From positions 186,001 to 250,000 of the forward strand of contig NZ_JAEUAT010000003.1 in NCBI RefSeq assembly GCF_019511525.1: a DNA stretch of 64,000 nt. The letters are read 5' to 3'. The stretch comes from Rhizobium cauense. GTDB lineage: Bacteria > Pseudomonadota > Alphaproteobacteria > Rhizobiales > Rhizobiaceae. Numbering within the stretch: the stretch's first letter is position 1; each line of letters begins with the position of its first letter. The notes beneath the pieces are model-generated. The model ran no database searches, was not told where the DNA came from, and worked only from the letters and a program-made list of their open reading frames with translations. Positions 47,404 to 56,640 of this stretch are shown here, piece by piece. The position numbers and the translations under genes were made by a program.

Positions 47404-48446
47404 CGCGTTCCATTGCTAGGCCGACGATTTTTGGAACGGGATTGGTTGCGCTTGACCTGGTTATCGGTGTTGACAGTGAAGCACCGGTGCATTCGTGGAC
47501 CGGTGGGACATGCGGAAACGTTTTATCCATTATGGCCTATCTCGGTTGGGATGCTTACCCGATTGCCCGTATGAACGGAGACCCTGCCTCTGAACGGGTG
47601 CGCGTCGACATGGCAAGATGGGGCGTAAAGCTCGACTATACGGATTGTGCGCCCACAGGTCATACGCCGATCATTATCCAGCAGATTCGGCGAGCACGCG
47701 ATGGATCTCCGACCCACCGCTTCCTGTGGACGTGCCCGCACTGCGGTCAACGTTTGCCGAGCTATCGGCCGGTGACACAGCACTCTGTGGAGCGGATCAG
47801 CCCGGCTCTTCAAGGAGCGTCGGTCTACTTTCTCGATCGCGTTTCTCGTGCCGCACTTACACTGGCCGCTGAGGCAAGCAGGGCAGGCGCTGTCGTGGTA
47901 TTTGAACCATCAGGAAAATCTGATGAAAAGCTATTTGATGAGGCGTTACAAATCGCCCATGTGGTGAAGTATTCCGATCAAAGGTTAGCGGAGGCCGACG
48001 GAACGATGGCCGGCACGCGGCCGACATTGCTGGAAATTCAGACGCTCGGTTCACACGGACTCCGCTACAGACACTGCCTGAGTGGTAAGCCATCAGAATG
48101 GCACATCCTGCCAGCATTGCCGGCACCTGCTTTGGTAGATACCTGCGGTTCGGGCGATTGGTGTACCGCGGGGCTGCTGACGAGAGCCGCCTCGCGCGGG
48201 CTTGAAGGGCTACGCGGCTGCGGAGAGGGCGAACTCGTTGATGCCCTGCGATTTGGACAGGCGTTAGCTGCATGGAATTGCGGATTTGAAGGTGCGCGAG
48301 GCGGCATGTATGCTTTGGAAAAGCACGAGTTCCATCGCCAAATTGATGCGATTGCGAGCGGGAAGCCCGTCTTGCGCGTTGTCGAACGTCCGCAGATTTC
48401 GGAGGCATCAGTCGCATGTCCAGCATGCCCTTCGATCGCTTCGTGA
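47400..48446 (+). CDS. PfkB-family carbohydrate kinase with two CxxC motifs
   Basis: 348 aa. The ribokinase fold is shown by the N-terminal GTGLVALDLVIG, the substrate GG motif (TGGTCGNVLSIMAYLG) and the anion-hole/catalytic-base motif DTCGSGDWCTAG (about 247-258), where Asp253 is the base. Unusual for PfkB are CPHC at 112-115, in what would be the lid region, and CPAC at 340-343 near the end; together they could bind zinc or an Fe-S cluster. It would phosphorylate a sugar or nucleoside. It is the last gene of the operon. Confidence 0.85.
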   Translation: MTRSIARPTIFGTGLVALDLVIGVDSEAPVHSWTGGTCGNVLSIMAYLGWDAYPIARMNGDPASERVRVDMARWGVKLDYTDCAPTGHTPIIIQQIRRARDGSPTHRFLWTCPHCGQRLPSYRPVTQHSVERISPALQGASVYFLDRVSRAALTLAAEASRAGAVVVFEPSGKSDEKLFDEALQIAHVVKYSDQRLAEADGTMAGTRPTLLEIQTLGSHGLRYRHCLSGKPSEWHILPALPAPALVDTCGSGDWCTAGLLTRAASRGLEGLRGCGEGELVDALRFGQALAAWNCGFEGARGGMYALEKHEFHRQIDAIASGKPVLRVVERPQISEASVACPACPSIAS

Positions 48447-48832
48447 GTGCGCGTAACCGCGAAGCCTTTGCAACAAAAGCCCGCACGCTGGGAAATGTTG
48501 TTCGGCGTTTTCGCCTCTTTCAATCGAGTAGACATCGAAGTGCATCATTGATTTCGTTGATGCGCTAAGAGCCTTACATTAAGTGCGAAAGCCTAGTCGC
48601 AATCAAATGCGGCGCTTGAGTCATTGAGCATGTTAAGCGAGAGTTTTGCGGTTAACTGCAACAAGAGGCAGCATCGATCGTGCGCCAGGCCGGCGTCATA
48701 TCAGGTGCGCATCCCGCTGCCACCAATGTCGGTCTGGAAACAATTCCTGTTAATCGGCGCAGGCACTCTTGTTGTCCAGAGGAGCCGTGCGTGTCGTGAG
48801 GTGCTTTTGAATCACCGCGGACGCGTGCCGCC
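48447..48832. other. Region between convergent operons
   Basis: 386 bp with no supported gene. A weak inverted repeat GCATCA...TGATGC near 48541-48562 could be part of a terminator. Otherwise nothing is recognised. Confidence 0.4.
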
Positions 48833-50245
48833 TCATCCGAATGTGGAACGGTCAGTGCTACGCTTCGCTTCAAGAACGTCCTGCAGTGTGGGTGCGGGCT
48901 TGTCAGCGTCGGTGATCCATGTCTGCGACCACAAAATCGACGTTTCGTATACGGAACTGCACTGCCACTCGCCATCTGCCTCGAACCAATGTTGTGCTTC
49001 CGGCAGCAGTTCGAACGGCACGGGATGGCAGGCGAAGGGGTTGTGAAAGACCTCAACTTCGGCGGTCCAGGGTTCGTACCGATGCGGCCAAAGATTGCGA
49101 TATTCGTCGCTCGTTATATCGAGGCAAAAGGGGATGCCCTTCAGCGCGCTCGGTGCCCGATCAAAGAACTCTCCCATCCTGGTATAGCGGTATCCGGCTG
49201 GCGCACCCGCTGCGGTGATCGGAACGCGGTTGAGCTTGGAGATTGAGCAGGCGTTAGAAAAAATGACGGCTGAAAGCTCTGAATGTCGGTCGTTTGCAAA
49301 TAGGCCGGCCGGGAATTGGGCGGGGCCAAGAAGCGTTTCAGCTGGCATCGGCACAGCTTGCAGCCGGCCGTCGATCTCGGCCACGGTCGCGCCAGATCCC
49401 TGGAGATAGCCGATCAAGCCTTCTCGGCTCCACATCATCGATCCAGACGCATGAAAATCGGCGACAGCTAGGATGAACGGTTTTCCGACGACATGGGGGA
49501 GCTGATCGTACCGTCTCGCGAGTTTGTTGCCGATTGTCTTTGCAAAGCGCAATGCGGCGCTGCCGAAGAAAATTTCTTCCCTGTCCGTCGGTATCTCCGC
49601 GAAAGGCGCATTGACGTGATTGTAGGGCACCAGCGCATTTGCCGTAACAGCCTCGACCCAGGCTTCGCCGCCGAGGCGGTTCTCGATGCGAAAATCGGGC
49701 GACTCGAACGGCTGCTCGACAAGCAGTCCTTGTTCTCGAAATGAGGCGAGGAGCTGAGCCTCCCAAATGCGGGTGTGAAAATTCGTCGTCTGGCAGTCGC
49801 TCACCCAGTTGCGATCAGGCCTCGGCAAGGCGAGGTAGAGTTGGTTCAGGGCCCATGCGGCGGGCTGACGCGCAGTGGTTGCCAGGAGTCGAAATGCATC
49901 GCTCGGCTCACGACCCTTGAGATCAAAGAGTGGCGGGTGTGCGACGACGCCCGACGGGACAGGTTCCGGCGGTATCCCCTGTGCGAGCGATGGCTTTAAG
50001 GCTTCGATTGCTGTGTCCATTGAACGGAAACCGCTCGCTCGCCCGGTGATCGTCCAGACGGAGTCCACGCGCCGGCGCATCACAATCGTGCCAAACTCTT
50101 TGGTGGCGGAGTTACGGGTGACAATCCCGCAGGTGAGACCATCCGACCCACCCCACGCTCCGACGGGTGGCTCGTCGCCAAAACCGTGGCCGCAGGGGAG
50201 CGACAAAGCGTAGAAATCGAACTCCCACTGCGGGATTTTTCGCAT
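48833..50245 (-). CDS. Unknown protein with a possible PD-(D/E)XK-like segment
   Basis: About 470 aa, start ATG at 50245 (a GTG at 50248 is also possible) with AAAGG upstream. The middle contains RIWEAQLLASFREQG, then ESPDFRIENRLGGEAWVEAV; the Glu-x(n)-PDF-x(n)-E arrangement is reminiscent of PD-(D/E)XK nucleases, but the usual Lys after the Glu is replaced, so activity is doubtful. The rest has no recognisable motif. It is the last gene of a three-gene operon with an amidohydrolase and a DUF5677 protein (27 bp after the amidohydrolase). Confidence 0.65.
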   Translation of the reverse strand: MRKIPQWEFDFYALSLPCGHGFGDEPPVGAWGGSDGLTCGIVTRNSATKEFGTIVMRRRVDSVWTITGRASGFRSMDTAIEALKPSLAQGIPPEPVPSGVVAHPPLFDLKGREPSDAFRLLATTARQPAAWALNQLYLALPRPDRNWVSDCQTTNFHTRIWEAQLLASFREQGLLVEQPFESPDFRIENRLGGEAWVEAVTANALVPYNHVNAPFAEIPTDREEIFFGSAALRFAKTIGNKLARRYDQLPHVVGKPFILAVADFHASGSMMWSREGLIGYLQGSGATVAEIDGRLQAVPMPAETLLGPAQFPAGLFANDRHSELSAVIFSNACSISKLNRVPITAAGAPAGYRYTRMGEFFDRAPSALKGIPFCLDITSDEYRNLWPHRYEPWTAEVEVFHNPFACHPVPFELLPEAQHWFEADGEWQCSSVYETSILWSQTWITDADKPAPTLQDVLEAKRSTDRSTFG

Positions 50246-50272
50246 CACGTCGCCTTTGGCTGTCCCGGCCGG

Positions 50273-51826
50273 CTAGAGGGCTTGCTTCACGTAGTGCGGG
50301 AGATTGATGTTGGCTTTCAAAGCCGGGATGAAATCGGGATCGTCGACCGCCGTGATCGGCGACATGGGCAATGGTCTCAACACTGGCGCCGCTGTCTTCA
50401 TGATGTCCTGCAATGTTGAAAATTGCTGATCATCCTCCAATTCGAAATCGATTGTGATGGCGTCTCGCTCGATCGCCTGAAATCCGATGATCGTGGGTGA
50501 TGGAGCGGTTGCGGCGAGCTCAGGCAGGTGCGCCAGGCCGAACGTCAACTTGGCGATCGAAGTACCAAGTGAAAGCCCTGCCAGCGGATCGTCGCCGGCT
50601 TCGGTTAAATCGAGGACGTAGTCCTTCCCGCCGATGACGATACGTTCTTGTTCCTTGGCGTCGAAATCGAGGAAGCCAAGGCGACCGTGCCGAGGCCTTC
50701 CATTGATCAGCACAGCTAGCACGTCATTCTCTCGCGCGCCGATGAGCTGCGCGTACGCATCACCCGCGTCACCGTCGAGGATCAGGAGGTCCGCCTTCAG
50801 GCCGCGTTCAATGCTACCGACCTGACCCTGCCAGCCGAGCATTTTCGCGGGCGTTGATGTCACCATCCGTGAGAGCTCTTCCGGAGAGAACAGGCCTCCC
50901 AAATGGTCACTGAGGATGCGCGCAATCTTGAGCTCGCCCAAGAGGTTCTTGCTCCCGCTTGGCGACCAGTCGGAACCGAGTGCGATCGGCACGCCTGCGG
51001 CCTTGGCGGATGCGACGTCCGCGGTCTTGCCGTAAAGGAGGAGGTTGGAAAGCGGCGACCAAACCATGCCCGCGGCCGCGGCGATGCGTTGGTAGTCGGC
51101 AGCGTGGAGCCCCGTGCAGTGGATCGGAATCAGGTCTGGATCAATCGCCCACGTGTTGGGCGTGTATTCGAGATCAAGAAAACGTTGCCGCGCGTCCTGA
51201 TCAGTCCCTTCACTGAGGTGGTAGAAGAAGGGCCGATCTTTCTGAAGGGCGGGGACGAGCTCTGTTGCGATCTCGGCGGCTGTGTAGTCCAGTGTTTGCC
51301 CGCCAGCGGTTGGGAAGGCAGGGTCGCGCGGTGCTTCAACATTGCGTGTAAGGCCCTGGTACCATTTCGCCCCGCCGCCCCGGCTCAGGCCCTGCGTTGT
51401 CGTCGTTCCGCCGAGGAGCGACCGGCACTCAACGAAGCGCGCGATGCTGCGGGGATAATCAGGGTCGGCATTTGCACCGATCACTTTCGAGGGTAGCGAG
51501 ATCGAGATCTTGTAGTCGGGCTCGTGTTCGCGCCACTGATTACGGTTGGTGTAGGTCTTCGGGACCGTCCAAAGCGGCAGGAAATTGTAGCTCAGATGAT
51601 TGTGGAGCTCGATCAGGCCCGGGAAGATCGTCCCGCGCGTATCGATCGGCGTAATGCCCGCGAAATCACTGGGAACATGAGCAGGGTCAGCGACGACGGC
51701 GGCGATACGGTCAGCCTCGATGCAGACGGCGCCATGGGCGTAGATCGTGCCCTTCCCATCCATCGTCACGATGCGGCCAACGAGAACCTGTCGATTACCG
51801 TGAACAGCTGCAATGAAATTTCCCAT
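50273..51826 (-). CDS. Amidohydrolase-superfamily protein
   Basis: About 517 aa. The metal site of the chlorohydrolase/deaminase-like amidohydrolases is visible: GLIELHNHLSYN (HxH, about residues 70-80), a His in PFFYHLSEG, a His in IHCTGLH, and the Asp in ALGSDWSPSG. The composite domain (AVLINGRPRHG) follows. Relatives deaminate or hydrolyse purine- or triazine-like rings; the substrate here is unknown. The start is ATG 51826, preceded by GGGGGAGTTCAA. The location in a cluster of defence-like genes makes a nucleotide-directed role worth testing, but a metabolic role is equally possible. Confidence 0.8.
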   Translation of the reverse strand: MGNFIAAVHGNRQVLVGRIVTMDGKGTIYAHGAVCIEADRIAAVVADPAHVPSDFAGITPIDTRGTIFPGLIELHNHLSYNFLPLWTVPKTYTNRNQWREHEPDYKISISLPSKVIGANADPDYPRSIARFVECRSLLGGTTTTQGLSRGGGAKWYQGLTRNVEAPRDPAFPTAGGQTLDYTAAEIATELVPALQKDRPFFYHLSEGTDQDARQRFLDLEYTPNTWAIDPDLIPIHCTGLHAADYQRIAAAAGMVWSPLSNLLLYGKTADVASAKAAGVPIALGSDWSPSGSKNLLGELKIARILSDHLGGLFSPEELSRMVTSTPAKMLGWQGQVGSIERGLKADLLILDGDAGDAYAQLIGARENDVLAVLINGRPRHGRLGFLDFDAKEQERIVIGGKDYVLDLTEAGDDPLAGLSLGTSIAKLTFGLAHLPELAATAPSPTIIGFQAIERDAITIDFELEDDQQFSTLQDIMKTAAPVLRPLPMSPITAVDDPDFIPALKANINLPHYVKQAL

Positions 51827-51859
51827 TTGAACTCCCCCAGAGATTGAATTCAAAATCTG

Positions 51860-52642
51860 CTACTCGTTTCTATCGTGCTGCATCGCCTGCGCGGCCTGCT
51901 GCTGTTCGCTCGCCAACGCCCGGTAGCGTTGGAGAAGCGTCTGGAATTCGTCCCAGACGTCAGTCTTTTCTTTGACCTTCATGATGAGCAGCGTCGCGAT
52001 TGTGATGGAAATGCCTAGCTCTGTCATCGTGACCTGAAAATCGTTGTCATCCAGCTCCGGATGGATCGTCAGTGTTGCCAATCCCGTGTTGGGATTTTCG
52101 ATATAGTGCCGGTTCAGGGCGGTGACACTCACGTGAGCCGCATCCCCTGACATATCGCGATAGCTGCGATAAAGCCGATCGAAGTCGCTACCCTTCAGGA
52201 GCGTGCCGAGTTGGATCGCCTTTGCACCCTGGAGCCCTAGACCGACAAATTCCTCAAGCTGCTGCCTGACGTCGTCAGTGCCGGGAAACGTTTTCGCGCC
52301 GAGATGAAGGCCAGCGCGCGAATGCCGGCTCTTGAAGTCGTCATCCTTCATTAGCGCCACGAAAGCGGGATTTCGGTCCAGCGCGATAAGGTACATAGTG
52401 GCTTCAAGGACGCCGCGAGAATGGATGCGAAAATCGAGCTGCCTGTCGTTCTCGAGTAGGAGCAAAGCACCCTCGAACAGTGTCAGCGCTCGGGCGTACA
52501 GCGCCATTTTGAGTGCTATCAGCTCCCGTTCCTCTTCTGAGGCAACGTCGACCGGATCTTCTGAAATGAAGCGTTTCGCAGCGTCGACGTAGTCGTTCAT
52601 CCAGGCGAGCCATTGCGATGAGCGCGATCGCTGTTCGGTCAC
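51860..52642 (-). CDS. DUF5677-like protein
   Basis: About 260 aa, mostly helical. The segments ARALTLFEGALLLLEN, FRIHSRGVLEATMYLIAL and a later SGDAAHVSVTALNRHY (R..LE and H residues) fit the DUF5677 pattern, a family often found near defence genes and of unknown function. The start is GTG 52642, with GGAG nine bases upstream; a TTG at 52657 is less likely. It heads the operon with the amidohydrolase, whose ATG is 33 bp after this stop. Confidence 0.7.
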   Translation of the reverse strand: MTEQRSRSSQWLAWMNDYVDAAKRFISEDPVDVASEEERELIALKMALYARALTLFEGALLLLENDRQLDFRIHSRGVLEATMYLIALDRNPAFVALMKDDDFKSRHSRAGLHLGAKTFPGTDDVRQQLEEFVGLGLQGAKAIQLGTLLKGSDFDRLYRSYRDMSGDAAHVSVTALNRHYIENPNTGLATLTIHPELDDNDFQVTMTELGISITIATLLIMKVKEKTDVWDEFQTLLQRYRALASEQQQAAQAMQHDRNE

Positions 52643-52837
52643 GGAATTCAGCTCCAAAAAATTTCGTATGGTCGGGTTCTTCTGTCGGAATTTCGCGGGA
52701 GCCCGGTGTCATCGTCAGGCGTATAGGAAAAGCAAAGAGTGTTGGGCTTTGTTTTGTTGCCGCCGAATTCGATGTTCACGTCGAGGTCCCGATTTTCATT
52801 GAGGTATTTCATGGTACATGAATGTCATGAGGGGTGA

Positions 52838-53297
52838 TTGCAAGAAATACTCGCGGTATTCGCGGCGGCGGTGCGTGCACTTCTGCAGGATAAGGATCTT
52901 GCCTATGCCGATCCTGCAGAGCGCGCGCTTGTCGCTCGAATTAGGGATCTCCTGCATGGGGAGTATGCTGGCTGGTCGATCGATCTGGAATGGAATCGCC
53001 GCGAGGATGTGATCAAACGCCTTCGCTATGGCCTGAGCGATAATGAGTTGATTGGGAAGGACGCTATCGTCCCCGACCTGATTGTTCAAGAAATCGGTCA
53101 ACAAGGACTTCGATGGGGACATCTGGAAGCTCAAAGGGATGACCGAACAGGCAGGAGCTTACGGGTATTTGGTTGGGCTTCATCTGGTGATCGACGTGAA
53201 GGCGGGGATCGCGCCGCGTTGCGACGTCTATGTCGACGCCGCGTTGGACGAAGAGTTGACGGAGTGGATGCGCGCTGAGCTGGGGGCAGCAGGTTGA
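52838..53297 (+). pseudogene. Decayed nuclease-like gene (internal deletion and frameshift)
   Basis: Frame 1 (from a TTG at 52838) reads as a normal protein up to DAIVPDLIV near 53085. The natural continuation, KKSVNKDFDGDIWKLKG to the stop at 53297, is in another frame. The join lacks the stretch that in such families carries the second catalytic strand (V-I-E-x-K-type) after the PDLIV strand, so a short deletion is likely. The remaining C-terminal part, with YLVGLHLVIDVKAG, still looks coding. It is probably a PD-(D/E)XK-type protein of a defence locus, now inactive. Confidence 0.6.
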
Positions 53298-53966
53298 CTG
53301 CAGATCCTGTTGAAATCGTGAAACTGCTCGGCCGCTCTACTGGCCCGGACTTGACGGAGACATTATCGCGCATCGAAGGCGCGGTGCGAGGCGTTTCGGC
53401 CGTTGATTGCACGGGCTTCCTCGCAAATGCTGGGGCAGGACGTGAGGTGCTTGCGGCCGCGGCCGGTATGAAGCGGCTTGCCGGACAGATCAACGTCACA
53501 ATCCACGCGCTCGGCATTCTCATGTGCTTGCCACATATTCTCGAGCCGGAGGCGCGTCGAATCTGTGTCTCTCGGGGCGGGAAATACGGGCCGCGATTTC
53601 GATCTGGAGGCGAATGTCCGCGTTGCCGAATTCAAGTTCATCCAGTGGGAGGCGGGCCCGAGACGATCCGCCAGAATGCGGTCTTCAAGGACTACCTGCT
53701 GCTTGCGGAGCATCCGACGGTGAAGCGTAAGCACCACGGCGCATGCGATCAGGTTCTTGCGAGGTGGTCGCGCCATGTCGAGCGTCTTGAGCAGAAACGC
53801 CAAGCTGCAGACGATGTTTACGGAGCGGTTCGGGGAGCGCTTCCGGACGGTCGGCGAATATTACACGGCTCACGCCAACGCGGTTCCGATCGATGATGTT
53901 TCGCCTTGGCTTTCGGAATTGGCGGAGGAGTTGATCGCGGAGCCGGATATGGAGGTAAGCGATTGA
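53294..53966 (+). pseudogene. Frameshifted nuclease-like gene
   Basis: A gene that starts MTADPVEIVKLLGRS at 53294 and shifts frame at least three times. The coherent protein runs to LPHILEPE, continues in a second frame with DFDLEANVRVAEFKFIQW (about 53590-53650), returns to the first for PETIRQNAVFKDYLLLAEHP, and ends in a third with LSRNAKLQTMFTERFGERF to the stop at 53966. The D...AEFKF stretch is a PD-(D/E)XK-like core. It overlaps the end of the preceding pseudogene by 4 bp, so the pair was probably one operon. Confidence 0.65.
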
Positions 53967-54022
53967 AGAGCAGCGCAGATGAGCGAAGGCGTTGGCCAAC
54001 GGGAAAACATTGAAGGGCTGGG

Positions 54023-54922
54023 ATGGAGAAAACTCTTTACATCATCGGAAACGGCTTCGATCTCCACCACGGAATTCCGTCATCCTATAAGGCGTTCGGA
54101 GAGTATCTCCGGCGGTCGGATGCCAAGACCTACGAGGTCGTCGAGAAATACTTCGCGATGGATGCGCAGTTCTGGGCCGAATTCGAGGATCGGTTGGCGT
54201 CCTTCGACAGCGATTCACTGATTGAGGACGCCTCCAACTTTCTGGTCGGATATGGTGCCGACGATTGGAGCGACGCATATCACCACGATTATCAGTACGA
54301 GATTCAGCAGGCGGTCGAGGCAATCTCGACGACACTGCGGATGCGCTTCGCCGAATGGATACGCCAGCTTCCTGTCCCATTCGCTGCTGAGTTTAGCGGC
54401 CAGCGCGTTCCGGTGGATCCCTCAGCGGTCTTCTTGAATTTCAATTACACGCCGTCGCTACAACGCCTGTACGGCGTACCCGACAGTAACGTTTTGCATA
54501 TCCATGGAGCGGCCGCCAACCCAACGGAGACGTTGGTGCTGGGCCATGGATGGGAGCCCGATCCAAATCCGGATCCCTATCGTTTCGAGCAGGATCCAGA
54601 GGATGCGGATATGCGTGTCGTCGAAGGGCAGGGGATTGTCGACGACTACTTCAGGGACACGTTTAAGCCCACGGCCAAAGTCATCGAGAGGAACGCGGTC
54701 TTCTTCACCGGGCTGTCGGATGTCGATAGGATTGTTGTGATGGGGCATTCGGTGTCGGAGGTCGATCACCCCTACTTTGACGAGGTGATCGCGAGCATCG
54801 ACGTCAATCGGGTCCGCTGGAAAGTCAGTTACTACGGCGATCTTGAGGGGCTGCGCCAGCGGATGGAGTCGCTGGGCGTGCCAGATCATCTGACTGAGTA
54901 TGCTTTACTGAATGAGTTTTGA
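54023..54922 (+). CDS. AbiH-family abortive-infection protein
   Basis: 299 aa. The family hallmark IIGNGFDLHHGIPSSY is at residues 7-22, followed by a helical region, VFLNFNYTPSL in the middle and the C-terminal MGHSVSEVDHPYFDEV. AbiH was described as a lactococcal phage abortive-infection protein; its activity is not well known. The gene looks intact, unlike the two before it, and lies 56 bp after them on the same strand. Confidence 0.88.
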   Translation: MEKTLYIIGNGFDLHHGIPSSYKAFGEYLRRSDAKTYEVVEKYFAMDAQFWAEFEDRLASFDSDSLIEDASNFLVGYGADDWSDAYHHDYQYEIQQAVEAISTTLRMRFAEWIRQLPVPFAAEFSGQRVPVDPSAVFLNFNYTPSLQRLYGVPDSNVLHIHGAAANPTETLVLGHGWEPDPNPDPYRFEQDPEDADMRVVEGQGIVDDYFRDTFKPTAKVIERNAVFFTGLSDVDRIVVMGHSVSEVDHPYFDEVIASIDVNRVRWKVSYYGDLEGLRQRMESLGVPDHLTEYALLNEF

Positions 54923-55182
54923 GCCATTTGAAGTGATCCGCGAGATCGGAGGGGAATAAGTTAGGTGATGACCCCTTTAATACAAAGGCTGTTTGAGCTT
55001 CTCAGAGCGGAAGGTTCTATTTGAGAAACGGGGACCCAACGGTGACGTATCCGACCGCGTCGAAACGGTGGTAGGGCAGTATCACCGTTCGCCTGGGATC
55101 GACCTGGGCTTTCATCGCGAAGGTTGCAATAGGGATGCCCTCGGAGTTCAAACCCAGTGGCAAGCAATTTCATCCGTCAACG

Positions 55183-56079
55183 TTAAGCAGGGAACAGGTC
55201 CGTCACGCGGGCGAAGGGCTGGCGCCGCTCCGAGTGATGGCGGACTTTTTTCCGCACGACCTCTCCAAGATCGAGCCGGCGGTTCAGGGCGTGGTAGATG
55301 TCGGCGCCATCCATCATGATCAAGCGGCGGGCGGTGAAAGCGTCAAAGCTCTCGCCGGAAAAGCTGCCGTACGAAACGTAGAGCCCTCGGGTCCAATCCG
55401 GGCGTTCTAGCAATTTTCCCTGGAAACTGTGAAGCATTGCGGCGTCAGCCGGCCGCGAATGCCACTTGGCTTCGACAAGGTAAGTGCTTCCTTCGTGCTG
55501 AAATGAACCGTCGATCTGTTCGCCTGCGGTACGAAACGACGCGTGTGCATCTAGGCCCCATACGTCGAACCAGCGCTTCAAGAAGCGTTCGAACGTGTAT
55601 CCTCGCTGTTGGGGGGCTTCGTCCATCGCGGTTAGAGCAAGGAACTCCTGCTCCAGCGCAAGAAGGACGCCCTCACTCGGTCCTTTCGGTTCGGGTGCCG
55701 GCGGTGGCGGCGCAGGTGCGGCGTTGGGATCGGACGGAAGTGGCTTTCCGCCTAGCTTCTGCAGCATACTGCTAAGGCGCTGTCGTGCGTTGGGTACCGT
55801 TTCTTCTTCCCCACGATCAAGCATTCCGGTTTCGCGATATTCCCACAACGCAGTGAGCGTGCGAACTACGTCTGCGTTCGGCGAGATCTCAAGGAACGCA
55901 CGGAAATGCTTCCCTTTGGAGGTGCCGTATATCGCATAGCGGTCGTGATAGATGTCGATCTTGAGATCGCGGTTGAAAAATGCCGCGAAACGGTCGTTGC
56001 TGAAGTCCAGGACATATCCGCCGTACATTCCGAAGATCTTGTCAATCAACGCCATGTCGGTAGTCGTTAGTTCCGCCAT
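55183..56079 (-). CDS. Mrr-like restriction endonuclease
   Basis: 298 aa. Residues about 155-260 form an Mrr-type nuclease domain: the GYTFERFLKRWFD helix, GEQIDGSF (Asp190) and YLVEAKWH (Glu203, Lys205). The N-terminal 110 residues (ISPNADVVRTLTALWEY) are a separate domain, perhaps for target recognition, joined by a Pro/Ala-rich linker (PAPPPPAPEP). Mrr enzymes cut modified DNA. The ATG at 56079 is chosen because the 44 codons before it are basic and unlike coding sequence. No methyltransferase is nearby, consistent with a modification-dependent enzyme. Confidence 0.85.
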   Translation of the reverse strand: MAELTTTDMALIDKIFGMYGGYVLDFSNDRFAAFFNRDLKIDIYHDRYAIYGTSKGKHFRAFLEISPNADVVRTLTALWEYRETGMLDRGEEETVPNARQRLSSMLQKLGGKPLPSDPNAAPAPPPPAPEPKGPSEGVLLALEQEFLALTAMDEAPQQRGYTFERFLKRWFDVWGLDAHASFRTAGEQIDGSFQHEGSTYLVEAKWHSRPADAAMLHSFQGKLLERPDWTRGLYVSYGSFSGESFDAFTARRLIMMDGADIYHALNRRLDLGEVVRKKVRHHSERRQPFARVTDLFPA

Positions 56080-56193
56080 CGATTTGCTCGCGAAATTTCT
56101 TTTGCTAGCCAATTTGGCGCAACACCGGACCGGTATGCAATCACGGAAACGGGAATTCCGGGCTTTTCGTTTTGAACCACAATGTCTATTGCC

Positions 56194-56225
56194 CGCCTTC
56201 CGGCGATGCACCTTGCCGGAAGGCG
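56194..56225. terminator. Hairpin downstream of the cold-shock gene
   Basis: CGCCTTCCGGC / GCCGGAAGGCG, a perfect 11-bp stem with a 10-base loop, 18 bases after the csp stop. It has no T run on either side. It likely ends or stabilises the csp transcript. Confidence 0.65.
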
Positions 56226-56243
56226 AGCCGTGGCGACACTACT

Positions 56244-56447
56244 TCAAAGAACGCTGACGTTCTCGGCCTTCGACTTGCCGGTCTTGCGGTCCTGTCCCAT
56301 GTCGTAGCTGACCTTCTGACCATCCTGAAGAGAGCCGCCGAAACCGACCGCTGAGATGTGAACGAATACGTCTGGGCCGCCATTGTCAGGAGTAATGAAG
56401 CCAAAGCCTTTGTCTTGAGCGAAGAATTTTACAGTGCCAGTTGCCAT
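56244..56447 (-). CDS. Cold-shock protein, CspA family
   Basis: 67 aa, the normal size. RNP1 (KGFGFITP) and RNP2 (VFVHISAV) are both present, so it binds single-stranded RNA/DNA as an RNA chaperone. ATG 56447 is the family start. It is a monocistronic gene; the long 5' leader typical of csp genes cannot be judged by eye. Confidence 0.93.
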   Translation of the reverse strand: MATGTVKFFAQDKGFGFITPDNGGPDVFVHISAVGFGGSLQDGQKVSYDMGQDRKTGKSKAENVSVL

Positions 56448-56640
56448 CTTGTCCTCGTTGGTTGCTGAGCGTCCCTCAACGCAATACCGGTCAACGATCG
56501 GTACGGCAAGGATCTCCATGGCGAGCAAATCCGCCGGTTCGGACGACTTTACGCTAAGTATTTGTATATCATATCAATCGGCTACCGAAATGACCGGCCG
56601 ATAGTTCGTATCCCTTCAAGGCGCACGATGCGGAGTGGGT

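Noticed and set aside
54961..55173. 70-codon minus-strand frame between AbiH and Mrr
   Set aside because: Arg- and Pro-rich composition typical of non-coding frames; no supported start.
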